A stretch of 42,932 nucleotides of DNA from positions 1 through 42,932 of the forward strand of contig PXDN01000107.1 in NCBI GenBank assembly GCA_003566375.1. The letters run 5' to 3'. Position 1 is the stretch's first letter. Every line of letters begins with the position of its first letter. This stretch comes from Opitutia bacterium (GTDB lineage: Bacteria > Verrucomicrobiota > Verrucomicrobiia > Opitutales > T3Sed10-336). Made by a program: the position numbers and the translations under genes. Below the pieces are notes generated by a model, which was not told the origin of the DNA, ran no database searches, and saw only the letters and a program-made list of their open reading frames with translations. Shown here piece by piece: positions 1-9,393 of this stretch.

Positions 1-6
1 CCTGCC

Positions 7-1353
7 ATGGACATGGATGACCGGATCGAGACGATTTCGCAACTGACCCGCCGCATCAAAACCACCTTGGAGGGCGGCTTTGCCGGGGTTTGGGTGCGGG
101 GAGAGATTTCAAATTTCCGGAGACAGAGCAGCGGTCACTCCTATTTCTCTCTCAAGGATTCCGGCAGCCAGTTGCCGGCGGTCCTCTTTCGGGGCGACTC
201 CCTCCGCCAAACCGTCCAGCCGCGCGACGGCATGCAGGTGGTGGCCTACGGCGACCTGAGCGTTTACGAACCGCGGGGTAATTACCAAATGATCGTGCGC
301 GTACTGATGGACGACGGGGCCGGCCGCTTGCAACAGGAGTTTGAACGCCTCAAGGCAAAGCTCGCCGCCGATGGACTTTTCGACCCCGGGCGCAAACGAG
401 CGCTTCCGGTCATGCCCCGCATCATCGGTTTCATCACCTCCCCCAGCGGGGCGGCGGTGCGGGATTTCATCCGCATCTTGGAACGGCGGCATTGGCGCGG
501 CCGCCTGATTATTCTCCCTGCCAGGGTTCAGGGCGCGGGCGCGGCGGAGGAGATGGCGGCGATGCTGCAAACCGCCGAACGCCTCGGCCTCTTCGACTTG
601 CTCGTCATCGGGCGGGGGGGCGGCAGCTTGGAAGATCTTTGGGCTTTCAACGAAGAGCTGCTGGTGCGGAAAGTCGCCGCCTGCGCGCTCCCGGTCATCT
701 CCGCCGTGGGACACGAAATCGATGTTTCCCTGGTCGATTTCGCCGCTGACCGCCGCGCGGAAACGCCGTCGGCGGCGGCCGAATTGATCAGCAGCGCCTT
801 CATCCGCTGCGGGGAACGCTGGGAAACGGCCCGCCGCGCTTTGCACACCCGCGCGGTCGATGGCTTGGCGGACAAGAAACGCCGGGTGGCGGATCAAGGT
901 GCCCGCCTCCGTCTCCTCTCCCCCCGGCAGCGGATCGAACGCCACTGGCTGCGGTTGGACGACTTGGCCAACCGCCTGCAAACCCGAGCGGCCGGGGAAG
1001 CCCGCGAACGGTCATCCCGCCTGCTGCGACTGCGGGCGGAACTTGAACGGCACGCTCCCGCCCAACGACTCAGTTGGCACCGCCAGCAAGTCGCCAACCT
1101 TCGCAGCCGTTTCGAACGGGCCTGCGCGGCGGTGCTCCGCGAAAAACGCGACCGCTGGACGCGCGGCCAACACGACCTCTCCACCCTCAGTCCCGACGCG
1201 GTTTTGCGCCGTGGGTTCGCCATGGTCCGCGACACGGAGGGCCGGATCATTTCCCGGCGGGTGGAAACCACGCCCGGCCAAACCTTGCTGACGACCTTCG
1301 CCGACGGAGACATCCGGGTTACCCGGGAAGACGACCGGCCGGCCACCCCATGA
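7..1353 (+). CDS. xseA: Exodeoxyribonuclease VII large subunit
   Basis: 448 aa ORF; OB-fold start (VWVRGEISNFRRQSSGHSYFSLKD), YEPRGNYQ, IGFITSPSGAAVRD, VIGRGGGSLEDLWAFN, ISAVGHEIDVSLVDFAADRRAETPSAAAE typical of XseA. Confidence 0.97.
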   Translation: MDMDDRIETISQLTRRIKTTLEGGFAGVWVRGEISNFRRQSSGHSYFSLKDSGSQLPAVLFRGDSLRQTVQPRDGMQVVAYGDLSVYEPRGNYQMIVRVLMDDGAGRLQQEFERLKAKLAADGLFDPGRKRALPVMPRIIGFITSPSGAAVRDFIRILERRHWRGRLIILPARVQGAGAAEEMAAMLQTAERLGLFDLLVIGRGGGSLEDLWAFNEELLVRKVAACALPVISAVGHEIDVSLVDFAADRRAETPSAAAELISSAFIRCGERWETARRALHTRAVDGLADKKRRVADQGARLRLLSPRQRIERHWLRLDDLANRLQTRAAGEARERSSRLLRLRAELERHAPAQRLSWHRQQVANLRSRFERACAAVLREKRDRWTRGQHDLSTLSPDAVLRRGFAMVRDTEGRIISRRVETTPGQTLLTTFADGDIRVTREDDRPATP

Positions 1354-2951
1354 CCATTCGGCCCGCCAGTTCCATCCGCCGGAACGCCGCCGTGGCGATC
1401 TGGGCGGCGACCTGGCCGGTCGCCTGGCTCTCCCCGGGCTGGTTGCCGCTCTGGCCGGGACTGGTCGCCCTGATTACGGTTTTTCTGCTCCAACGGGTGC
1501 TGACCGGGTTGCTCGCGGGCGCCGCTTGCGGAGTTCTCCTTTTGCAAAACGGCAACCCCCTCACCGCCTTTGGGGCGTTTTTCACCGAACACCTCATTCC
1601 CTCGGTGCAAAGTGATTGGCGGGTCAGTGTGATTGTCTTCACGCTTCTGCTCGGCGGATTCGCCGCCTTGATCGAGCACGGAGGCGGCTTGCGCACCCTC
1701 TTTCAAAAGCTGGCCGGTGGCGCCGGACACGCCGCGCGACGGGTTCGTTGCGGAGTATTCGGGCTCGGCATGGTCTGTTTCTTCGACGGGTTGGCCAACA
1801 GCATGCTGGTCGGGCGATCGATGCGCCCCATGGCCGACCGGGCCGGCGTCTCCCGCGCCAAACTCGCCTATATCGTCGATTCCACCAGCTCCGCCGTCGC
1901 CTGCGTGGCCATGGTATCAACCTGGATCGCCTACCAGCTGACCATGATTGAGGAGGGCTTTCGGCAAGCCGGGCGGGATGAGGTCAACCCCTACGGCCTC
2001 TTCCTCCAATCGCTTCCCTACAATTTTTACTGCTGGTTCACCATCCTGCTGGTCAGCATCGTGGTGTGGCGGGACTGGAACCCCGGTCCCATGCGGGCGG
2101 CGGAAGCAACCGCCCGCGCCGCCCCCCTTCCGGACACCGGCGCCCCCGCCAGCGTCCCGGATGGTTCGCCCGCACGGGCATTGGTCCCCCTGGGCGTGTT
2201 GATTTTCGGGATACTGGGAGGCATGCTTTGGAGCGGTTCGGGGGGAAACCCGGATTGGTCTTGGGAAGGAATCTCGCGGGCTTTCGGCGCGGCGGATGCC
2301 GCCGCCGTGCTGGTGGTGGCGGCGGCATTCGCCTGCCTGACCGCCTTTTTTCTCAACCGCCGCGACGAACCGGGCTCCGAAGGGGCGGCGGATGTGTTTT
2401 TAAACGGGGTCACCTCCCTGTTCATTCCCGTCCTCATCCTCATCAGCGCCTGGGTTCTGGGCAGCGCCCAGCGGGAACTGGGGGCCGCCGCCTGGCTGGC
2501 CGACATGGCGGGCGATCATTTCCCGGCCGCGCTCCTTCCCGCCGCCGTTTTCATCGCGGCCATGACCGTGGCCTTCACCACCGGCACGTCGTGGGGAACC
2601 ATGGGCGTGCTCACGCCGCTGGCCATTCCCGTCGCCCTCGCCCTGGGCGGTGCCGGAGAGGAAACCGCGCTGGTGGCGGCGGTGATTGCGGCGGTATTTG
2701 GCGGTGCGGTTTTCGGCGACCATTGCTCGCCGCTGAGCGACACCACCATTGTCTCTTCCATTTCGTGCGGTTTGGAACCGATGGAACATGTCCGCACCCA
2801 GCTTCCTTATGCCTTGGTGGCGGCCGCCGTATCTTTGCTTTTTGGATACTTGCCGGTGGCGCTGGGCGCTCCGGTTTGGCTCGCCCTCGCGGCGGGCGTC
2901 GTGATCCTCTGGTTTTTGCCCCGCTGGTGGAAAACGGGCCCGGCCGGTTAA
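1350..2951 (+). CDS. Na+/H+ antiporter, NhaC family
   Basis: ATG at 1350 overlaps the xseA stop (ATGA); multi-TM; FDGLANSMLVGRSMRPMADRAGVSRAKLAYIVDSTSSAVACVAMVSTWIAYQ and GTSWGTMGVLTPLAIPVA...GDHCSPLSDTTIVSS characteristic of NhaC/COG1757. Confidence 0.88.
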   Translation: MTIRPASSIRRNAAVAIWAATWPVAWLSPGWLPLWPGLVALITVFLLQRVLTGLLAGAACGVLLLQNGNPLTAFGAFFTEHLIPSVQSDWRVSVIVFTLLLGGFAALIEHGGGLRTLFQKLAGGAGHAARRVRCGVFGLGMVCFFDGLANSMLVGRSMRPMADRAGVSRAKLAYIVDSTSSAVACVAMVSTWIAYQLTMIEEGFRQAGRDEVNPYGLFLQSLPYNFYCWFTILLVSIVVWRDWNPGPMRAAEATARAAPLPDTGAPASVPDGSPARALVPLGVLIFGILGGMLWSGSGGNPDWSWEGISRAFGAADAAAVLVVAAAFACLTAFFLNRRDEPGSEGAADVFLNGVTSLFIPVLILISAWVLGSAQRELGAAAWLADMAGDHFPAALLPAAVFIAAMTVAFTTGTSWGTMGVLTPLAIPVALALGGAGEETALVAAVIAAVFGGAVFGDHCSPLSDTTIVSSISCGLEPMEHVRTQLPYALVAAAVSLLFGYLPVALGAPVWLALAAGVVILWFLPRWWKTGPAG

Positions 2952-2952
2952 G

Positions 2953-3912
2953 TCAGCTCTCGTTTTTTTTGCTCAATCCGAAAAACGACAAAGCCCGGTC
3001 CCGGTCCCGCGCGATTTGCGCGCGCAACGCGTCCAATCCCCCGAATTTTTTTTCCGGCCGGAGAAAATCCAGCCATTCGGCGGTCAGGATGTCTCCGGGC
3101 CCCCAACCGCAGCCGCCGTTTGTATCCAGCAGATGGATTTCCAGCAACGGTTCCGCGGCGGAGTTTTCCACCGTCGGGCGGACCCCGTAATTGGCCACGC
3201 CCGGCCGGGCACCGGACACTCCCGGACCGCGCACCCGGACCGCGTAGACGCCTTTTCCCGGTTGCAGGCCGGGGGACCACGGAAGGTTGAGGGTTGGAAA
3301 ACCCAACTCCCGTCCCAGGCGTTTCCCCGCCGTCACCGCCCCCCGGCTGAAATAGGTGTGGCCGAGCAAGGTGTTGGCCGTCTTCACATCCCCGGCCGCC
3401 AAGCGCGCGCGGATGCGGGTGCTGCTGATCGCCTCGCCGTTGTGATGCAAACGGGGCACGCTCACCACACTGACGCCGAGGCGAACCCCTTCCCGGACCA
3501 GCAGGGCGACATCCCCCGCGCGCCCCCGGCCGAAACGCCAGTTTTCTCCCACGTAAACGGCGTTGAGTTTCGGCAAATGATGCAGGAGCAAAGGCAAAAA
3601 GCCCTCCGCGGTGGTGGCCGCATAGTCGCGGTCAAACGATTGTTGAATGAGAAAATCTATGCCCAGCTCACGCAAAACCCCGGCCTTCGTTTCCGGCGAC
3701 ATAATCTGCGGAGTCGGATTTTCCGGTCGGAACAAGACACTGGGGTGCGGCCAAAAGGTGAGTACCCCGCACCGCCCCCCGCTCCGGCGGGCGGAGTGAA
3801 TGGCGGCGTCGATCACGGTCTGGTGGCCGAGGTGAACCCCGTCGAACATCCCGATGGCCAGATGGAGTTCGCCGACCGGATCAATTTCCGAAAGTCCTTG
3901 GTGGATTTGCAT
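2953..3912 (-). CDS. ribF: Bifunctional riboflavin kinase / FAD synthetase
   Basis: GMFDGVHLGHQTVID, ISSTRIRARLAAGDVKTANTLLGHTYFSRGAVTAGKRLGRELGFPTLNL, GVYAVRV; start taken at internal Met (MQIHQGLSE). Confidence 0.93.
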   Translation of the reverse strand: MQIHQGLSEIDPVGELHLAIGMFDGVHLGHQTVIDAAIHSARRSGGRCGVLTFWPHPSVLFRPENPTPQIMSPETKAGVLRELGIDFLIQQSFDRDYAATTAEGFLPLLLHHLPKLNAVYVGENWRFGRGRAGDVALLVREGVRLGVSVVSVPRLHHNGEAISSTRIRARLAAGDVKTANTLLGHTYFSRGAVTAGKRLGRELGFPTLNLPWSPGLQPGKGVYAVRVRGPGVSGARPGVANYGVRPTVENSAAEPLLEIHLLDTNGGCGWGPGDILTAEWLDFLRPEKKFGGLDALRAQIARDRDRALSFFGLSKKNES

Positions 3913-4065
3913 GGTTTTCACAAGATACCGAACAACCACCCTGAGAAGTTTGGACCGGAGTGCAAAACCGGATTTATCCGCCGGGATTGCCAAAGGCGGT
4001 CACTTCGTACTTTCACCCCGCCCCTGTTTGCGCCAAGCTGGCGGAAATCTGCAAGACGCGATGCT

Positions 4066-6387
4066 GTGACCGGAATCGATTTCATTCAGGATTTGGCGGT
4101 GGTGATGGCGGCGGCCGGGCTGGTGGGCTGGTTGTTCCAGCGGCTTGGCATGTCCCTGTTTGCCGGATACATCGTGGCCGGCATGCTGATTGGGCCGCAC
4201 ACCCTGCCGGTCCCCTTGATTCAGGAGAGCGACCGGATTTCCGTCCTGGCCCAGCTCGGGTTGGTTTTCCTGATGTTTTCCATCGGCCTCGGCACCAATC
4301 TGCGCCGTTTGCGCCAGCTTGGCCTCGGGGTGGTCCTGGCCACGGCCGGAAGCGCCTTCCTCCTGTTCAACGGCTGGCGCCTTTTCGGGCACCTCATCGG
4401 TCTCGACAACACGGCCAGCCTGTTTCTGGCCGGGATGCTGCTGGCCTCCAGTTCCACCATCATTGGAAAACTTCTGCAGGAGCGCGGCCAAAGCCACCGC
4501 CGGTTCGGACGCCTGGCCCAGGGGGTAACGGTGATTGAGGACATGCTGGCCATCATCGCCCTGACCCTGCTGCTCTCCTACGCCGGGATCGAGGGCGCCG
4601 CCCCGGGCGGATTTTGGGAGACCACCGGCCTCTTTGGCGTGCTGGTGGTTTTCACCGGAATATCCGGGTTGTTGCTGGTCCCCCGACTGCTGAAAGTTTT
4701 GTCGCGACAGGCGGTGGAATTGCCGACTCTCGCGGTGACCGCGCTGCTGCTGGCGCTCGCCATTCTGGCCCACCTGGCGGGGTTTTCCCTGGCTTTGGGA
4801 GCCTTTCTGACCGGCGTGATTATCGCGGAAACCACCCAGCGGCAAAACCTCGAACGGGTTTTCGAGGGGATGCGGCACATTTTCACGGCGGTCTTTTTTG
4901 TCATCATCGGCCTCCTGATCGAACCGCACATGGTGGCCGAAGTCTGGTGGTTGATCGTGCCGGTGGCGCTGCTGGTGATTGCCAGCCGAATCCTGATCCT
5001 GCCCGCCTCCCTCATTTTGATCGGACACCCCCCGAGGGACGCGTTTCGCACCGGAATGCTGCTGACCCCGGTGGGCGAATTCGCCTTCATCATTTCCCAA
5101 GCCGGGATCGCGGCGACCGCCGCGCCCCCGGGTTTTTTCCCCTTGGCCGCGGGCGTCGCGCTGATCACCTGCCTGGTCAGCCCGTTTCTCTCCGCCCGCG
5201 CCGACCGCATCGCCGATGCGGTGGAACGTTGGCAACCACGCCCCCTGCTGAGACTGGTGGTCCTCTACCACGGCTGGCTGACCCGGGTCGGCCGGCGCCA
5301 GGACCACAACCTGTTTTGGCGTTTCAGCCGCAAACGGCTCGTGCAAATCGCGGTGGGAATTCTCTTCATAACCGGATTGTTGATTGTGGCCGTGCCTATG
5401 CAAAACGCCTTGGCCAACCTCGTGGGGGACGACTGGTTTTTCCGCAATGGCACCGTCGTGCTGGTCTGGATCGCCATCGGATTTGTGGCGTTGATTCCCT
5501 TGATCGCGGTCTGGCGGAACATCGCCGCCCTCGCCTTGATTTATGCCAACATGACTTCCCGCCGTTCAGGCCGGGATTCAGCCCTGCCGTTTTTGGTGGA
5601 AAACGGATTCAAATTCATGGCGGCCTTCGGCCTCGCTCTCTGGCTGGGGGCTTTTCTACCGCTCGGCGGAGGCGCCCTTTGGCTTCTGGCGGCGGTGCTG
5701 GCCGTGCTCGGATTGATCCTGTTTTTCTTTCGGAAACGGTTGATCTTTCTCCATGCCCGCTTCGAAGGGGAGCTGGGAAGCATGCTCGCCGAAAAAGAGA
5801 CGCCATCGGATGCCGACACCATTCCAGCCTGGTTGAGCGATCCGGGTGACTGGCACCTGCGGGTTGTTGATTGCGTGTTGCCCGAGGGGGCCTCGGCGGC
5901 CGGAAAAAGCATCGGAGAGCTGGCGCTGAGAAAACGCTTCAGCTGTTCCATCATGGCCATCGACCGCCACGGATTTGTCATGCCCAACCCACCCGCGGCC
6001 GCCCGGCTTTACCCGCGGGACCGCCTGCTGCTGCTCGGCACCGAAGAAGCGACCGAAACCGCCCGGATTTTTCTGGATCAGACGCTCACCCAGGGAGAAG
6101 ACCGGATCGACTTGGACGAAGTGAGCTTGGAAACCTTGGCCGTGCCCGCCGATTCGCCACGGGTCAACCGCACGTTCGCCGAACTCGCCCTCAACGGACG
6201 GACGGGGATTCTGGTGGCCGGCATTCGCCGCCCGGACGGAATCAAACTAAATCCATCCGGCGCCGATATCCTCCGGGCAGGCGACAAGCTGCTTGTTCTG
6301 GGAACCCCGTCGCAAATCCACGGCTTTGAGGATTGGCTGCACCCCGAACCGGTGGAATCCACCGAACAACCTCATTCCACTGGTTGA
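4066..6387 (+). CDS. CPA2-family cation:proton antiporter (Kef/YbaL-like) with additional membrane domain and two C-terminal RCK_C (TrkA_C) domains
   Basis: GTG start at 4066 gives VTGIDFIQDLAVVMAAAGLVGWLFQRLGMSLFAGYIVAGMLIGPHT; Na_H_exchanger core; two C-terminal RCK_C-like units (ASAAGKSIGELALRKRF...DRLLLLGT; RTFAELALNGRTG...DKLLVLGT). The longer ORF from 3016 overlaps antisense ribF. Confidence 0.88.
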   Translation: MTGIDFIQDLAVVMAAAGLVGWLFQRLGMSLFAGYIVAGMLIGPHTLPVPLIQESDRISVLAQLGLVFLMFSIGLGTNLRRLRQLGLGVVLATAGSAFLLFNGWRLFGHLIGLDNTASLFLAGMLLASSSTIIGKLLQERGQSHRRFGRLAQGVTVIEDMLAIIALTLLLSYAGIEGAAPGGFWETTGLFGVLVVFTGISGLLLVPRLLKVLSRQAVELPTLAVTALLLALAILAHLAGFSLALGAFLTGVIIAETTQRQNLERVFEGMRHIFTAVFFVIIGLLIEPHMVAEVWWLIVPVALLVIASRILILPASLILIGHPPRDAFRTGMLLTPVGEFAFIISQAGIAATAAPPGFFPLAAGVALITCLVSPFLSARADRIADAVERWQPRPLLRLVVLYHGWLTRVGRRQDHNLFWRFSRKRLVQIAVGILFITGLLIVAVPMQNALANLVGDDWFFRNGTVVLVWIAIGFVALIPLIAVWRNIAALALIYANMTSRRSGRDSALPFLVENGFKFMAAFGLALWLGAFLPLGGGALWLLAAVLAVLGLILFFFRKRLIFLHARFEGELGSMLAEKETPSDADTIPAWLSDPGDWHLRVVDCVLPEGASAAGKSIGELALRKRFSCSIMAIDRHGFVMPNPPAAARLYPRDRLLLLGTEEATETARIFLDQTLTQGEDRIDLDEVSLETLAVPADSPRVNRTFAELALNGRTGILVAGIRRPDGIKLNPSGADILRAGDKLLVLGTPSQIHGFEDWLHPEPVESTEQPHSTG

Positions 6388-6399
6388 AACGCCAGTGCC

Positions 6400-7155
6400 T
6401 CACAGCGGGCAACCGGTCGCCAAAAACTCCCACGGCACGCCGAATTTGGCCGCCACCTCGCGGGCCAGGGCACACACGCCGGCCACTTCAGTTTGGTAGT
6501 GGCCGCACAGATATAAATTCAAGCCTTCCTCCTGCGCGGTGTTGAAAGCGTTTTGCTTCAGCTCGCCGGTAATCAAAGTGTCGATACCGGCCCGTTTCAA
6601 TTCGGGCAGCGCGCTTTGCCCGGAACCGGTCAGGATGCCGATCCGTTCGGGCTTTTCCGAACCGCACTCAATGGCGCGGAAGGAATGCGGGAAGCGGGCC
6701 CGCAGTCGGTTGGCCAAATCCTGACGGGTGATCGGCCCCTCCGCCACCATGCCGATGCGGTTGCCTTCGTATTCAAGAAACGCGTCCACCACCGGCAATT
6801 CGATTTTGCCGGCCAGAATGGCGTTGTTGCCGATCTCCGGATGCAGGTCGAGCGGGAGGTGCGAACCGTAAACAGCGAGATTCCCTTCGACCAGGATCCC
6901 GAGTTTCCGGCGCGTCACCCCGGTCATCGGCACCGGGGTCTCCCAAAACATGCCGTGGTGCACGATTAACAGGTCGATCCCTTTTTCCACCGCCATTTGA
7001 AAGGGAACCAGACCGGCGTCCACCGCCGCGCCGACACGGGTCACCCGGCCGTCATTTTCAAACTGCAAGCCATTCACGGCTCCGGGAAAATCTTTAATTT
7101 CACGGGTGCGCACCCGCTCGTCGCAAAACGACACAATGTCAGGAAGGTTGGCCAT
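6400..7155 (-). CDS. Nif3-like dinuclear metal center protein (YbgI/GTP cyclohydrolase I type 2 family)
   Basis: FPGAVNGLQFENDGRVTRVGAAVDAG, LLIVHHGMFWE, YGSHLPLDLHPEIGNNAILA, DTLITGELKQNAFNTAQEEGLNLYLCGHYQTE. Confidence 0.9.
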   Translation of the reverse strand: MANLPDIVSFCDERVRTREIKDFPGAVNGLQFENDGRVTRVGAAVDAGLVPFQMAVEKGIDLLIVHHGMFWETPVPMTGVTRRKLGILVEGNLAVYGSHLPLDLHPEIGNNAILAGKIELPVVDAFLEYEGNRIGMVAEGPITRQDLANRLRARFPHSFRAIECGSEKPERIGILTGSGQSALPELKRAGIDTLITGELKQNAFNTAQEEGLNLYLCGHYQTEVAGVCALAREVAAKFGVPWEFLATGCPL

Positions 7156-7258
7156 GGGAAAATGCAAACAGCGCGGGACGCGGCAAACAAGGAGAAAGCC
7201 GCTCACTTTTCAGAGCGCGTGCGGGAATTGCCCCAAGGACCGCCAACGCGCCTCCGAT

Positions 7259-7585
7259 TTACTCCGGCGGGCCGCCCAATCCTTCGAGCAGAGCCCGCAC
7301 GTCCGCCTCCGGCCCCTCATGGTGCTGCTCAACCGCAAGCCGAAGGGAAGTTTCCAACCACGGCCGGGCCTCCTTGTTCCGGCCCAGCCGCAAGAGGGCT
7401 TTCCCCACCAGAATCCGCGCCAGCATCCAATCATCCCGGCTGCGGGCGGCAACCGTGAGGTGTTCAACCGCTTCTTCCCAGGACTCCTCTTCAAACAACG
7501 CCTGTCCCAGGCTGAAGCGGAACAATGGGTTGCCCGGATTTTTCTCCACCCTGGAACGAAACTGATCTGATTTGCGCATGGTCAT
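7259..7585 (-). CDS. TPR-like tetratricopeptide protein
   Basis: 108 aa; NPGNPLFRFSLGQALFEEESWEEAVEHLTVAARSRDDWMLARILVGKALLRLGRNKEARPWLETSL. Confidence 0.75.
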   Translation of the reverse strand: MTMRKSDQFRSRVEKNPGNPLFRFSLGQALFEEESWEEAVEHLTVAARSRDDWMLARILVGKALLRLGRNKEARPWLETSLRLAVEQHHEGPEADVRALLEGLGGPPE

Positions 7586-7601
7586 CTCCGGTAAAAAATC
7601 C

Positions 7602-8309
7602 TCAGGAAAGAAACAAGGCCACGCCGGTGGCGTTGTCGGACCCGCCGCGCTCGTTGGACAACTGAATCATCTTTTTCAAAAAGGATTCCGGATCATCCGC
7701 GGCAAAAATTTCTCCGCCCAACTCGTCCGGGGTGATGTGACGGGTCAGCCCGTCGGTGCACAGCAGCAGGCGGTCGCCCGGTGCCACCGGATAATAGTAG
7801 TGATCGATCTCCAGTTTGACAAATTGCCCAAGGCAACGGGTCAGGGTGTGTTCGAACCGCTCGGGAACCCGTGTGCCGGGACGGCGTCGGCGCAGTTCCT
7901 CAGCCTCGGTGTGATCGGTGGTTAGTTTTTCCCAAGAGTCGGCACGAAACCGATACAGGGCGCTGTCTCCGACATGGGCCACCACGCACGATTCCTTCAA
8001 CAAGAGCAGGACCGTCAGGGTGGTGCCCGAATCCCGGCCCGGGCCGAGTTCGCGGTTCAAACGGCACACCGCCCGGTGGGCTTCGGAGACCGCGAACACC
8101 AAATCGACCTGACTGCCCGCTTTGGAGGCCGCCTCCGCCTGTTCGCGAATCACCGAGACGGCAAGAGCGCTGGCCTCCTCTCCGGCCTCGAGCCCGCCCA
8201 GCCCGTCGGCCACGGCATAGAGGTGGCGGGAGTCATCCGCGTAAAACGCGTCTTCATTGTTGTGCCGGCGTTTTCCGACATCGCTGAGGCCGTGTGTGGT
8301 GATGGTCAT
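7602..8309 (-). CDS. PP2C-family serine/threonine protein phosphatase
   Basis: SDVGKRRHNNEDAFYADDSRHLYAVADGLGGLEAGEEAS, VVAHVGDSALYRFR, DRLLLCTDGLTRHI, GGSDNATGVALFL; start at MTITTHGLSDVG. Confidence 0.93.
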   Translation of the reverse strand: MTITTHGLSDVGKRRHNNEDAFYADDSRHLYAVADGLGGLEAGEEASALAVSVIREQAEAASKAGSQVDLVFAVSEAHRAVCRLNRELGPGRDSGTTLTVLLLLKESCVVAHVGDSALYRFRADSWEKLTTDHTEAEELRRRRPGTRVPERFEHTLTRCLGQFVKLEIDHYYYPVAPGDRLLLCTDGLTRHITPDELGGEIFAADDPESFLKKMIQLSNERGGSDNATGVALFLS

Positions 8310-8493
8310 GGCAAAGATGGCTGCGCAGCCAAATGACCGCCAATTGCCGCCCGGCGTCAAGTAGGAAGCGTTTCCCCCAGTCCACCATCGGTCAGGTTAA
8401 GGCTTGATCCCCCGCACCCGACCCGTAGATTCTGAGATTCATATCATTCCTTCCCGAGTTCTCTTGTGTGGACTCCATTCCGTGATCGCCTTC

Positions 8494-9027
8494 ATGCGCG
8501 CTTCCCTTCCAGTCAAACGCCGTCTGCTCAGCACCGCCCTGATCGCCTTGGTTGCCGTCAGCCCCGCCTGCCGGGAAATCGTGGATAAAGAAGCCACCGA
8601 TAAAATGGAAAAAGCCCGTGAAGCCATGGAACGCGAGGAATGGGAATCGGCGGATGATTTTTTTTACGAGGTCTTGCTGCTGGATGAATCCCGGGGCGAC
8701 GCCTGGGTTGGACGGGCGATGAGCCTCACCCGGCTGGGAGAAAAGGAAGCCGCCCGCGAGCATTACGAAACCGCCCTGCGGCGCTTTTCCACCGAGTTGG
8801 AGGAAGAGCCCAACGATTTTGTGCGGTTGCGGAAAAAAATCCTCGTGCTGGTATTGCTCGACCGGATCGAGGAAGCCGAAGCCTTGGCGGAGGAAGCGGC
8901 CGCCGCCCCGGAAATCTGGGGTCGGGAGGCCGCGGATCTACCCGGCTTGGTGCAAACGTTGCGGGAAACGCACGCCGACATGATTTTAACCGCTTCCGAA
9001 CCGGAAACCCCCGCCGAAAACCCATGA
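8494..9027 (+). CDS. TPR-repeat putative lipoprotein
   Basis: Signal peptide with cysteine (LIALVAVSPAC) followed by TPR-like helices (ESADDFFYEVLLLDESRGDAWVGRAMSLTRLGEKEAAREHYETALRRF). Confidence 0.75.
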   Translation: MRASLPVKRRLLSTALIALVAVSPACREIVDKEATDKMEKAREAMEREEWESADDFFYEVLLLDESRGDAWVGRAMSLTRLGEKEAAREHYETALRRFSTELEEEPNDFVRLRKKILVLVLLDRIEEAEALAEEAAAAPEIWGREAADLPGLVQTLRETHADMILTASEPETPAENP

Positions 9028-9347
9028 GCGAACCGAACGGCGATGGCTCCCTGCGGGGTTTTCATAAAGCGTATTTGCGCGGTTTGGGCCAGCGGCTGCC
9101 CGCCCGCGTGCATGTGGGCAAAAAGGGGATCATCGATTCCCTGGAACGCGAGGTGGACCAATGGCTGCTGAGGGAAGAGTTGGTTAAAATCAGTTTCAAC
9201 GCTTCCGCCAAAAACAATCCGCTGCCCGAAGATCTGGCCCGCCGCACGGGTGCCGCGGTGGCCGGGACGGTTGGCAAAACCGCCCTTCTGTACCGCCCCC
9301 ACCCGGAACCGGAGCGGCGGGTCATCCGCCTTCCCGAACGGGATTGA
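9024..9347 (+). CDS. YhbY-like CRM-domain RNA-binding protein
   Basis: 107 aa; YLRGLGQRLPARVHVGKKGII...ELVKISFNA...KTALLYRP; 4 bp overlap with preceding gene. Confidence 0.87.
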   Translation: MSEPNGDGSLRGFHKAYLRGLGQRLPARVHVGKKGIIDSLEREVDQWLLREELVKISFNASAKNNPLPEDLARRTGAAVAGTVGKTALLYRPHPEPERRVIRLPERD

Positions 9348-9393
9348 CCCGAGCCCGAAAGCTGCCGGGCCACTCCATCCGCCCCCGCCCGTC

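Noticed and set aside
4000-5403. 467 aa Gln/His-rich minus ORF
   Set aside because: Antisense to the CPA2 antiporter; composition typical of reverse-complemented membrane-protein codons.
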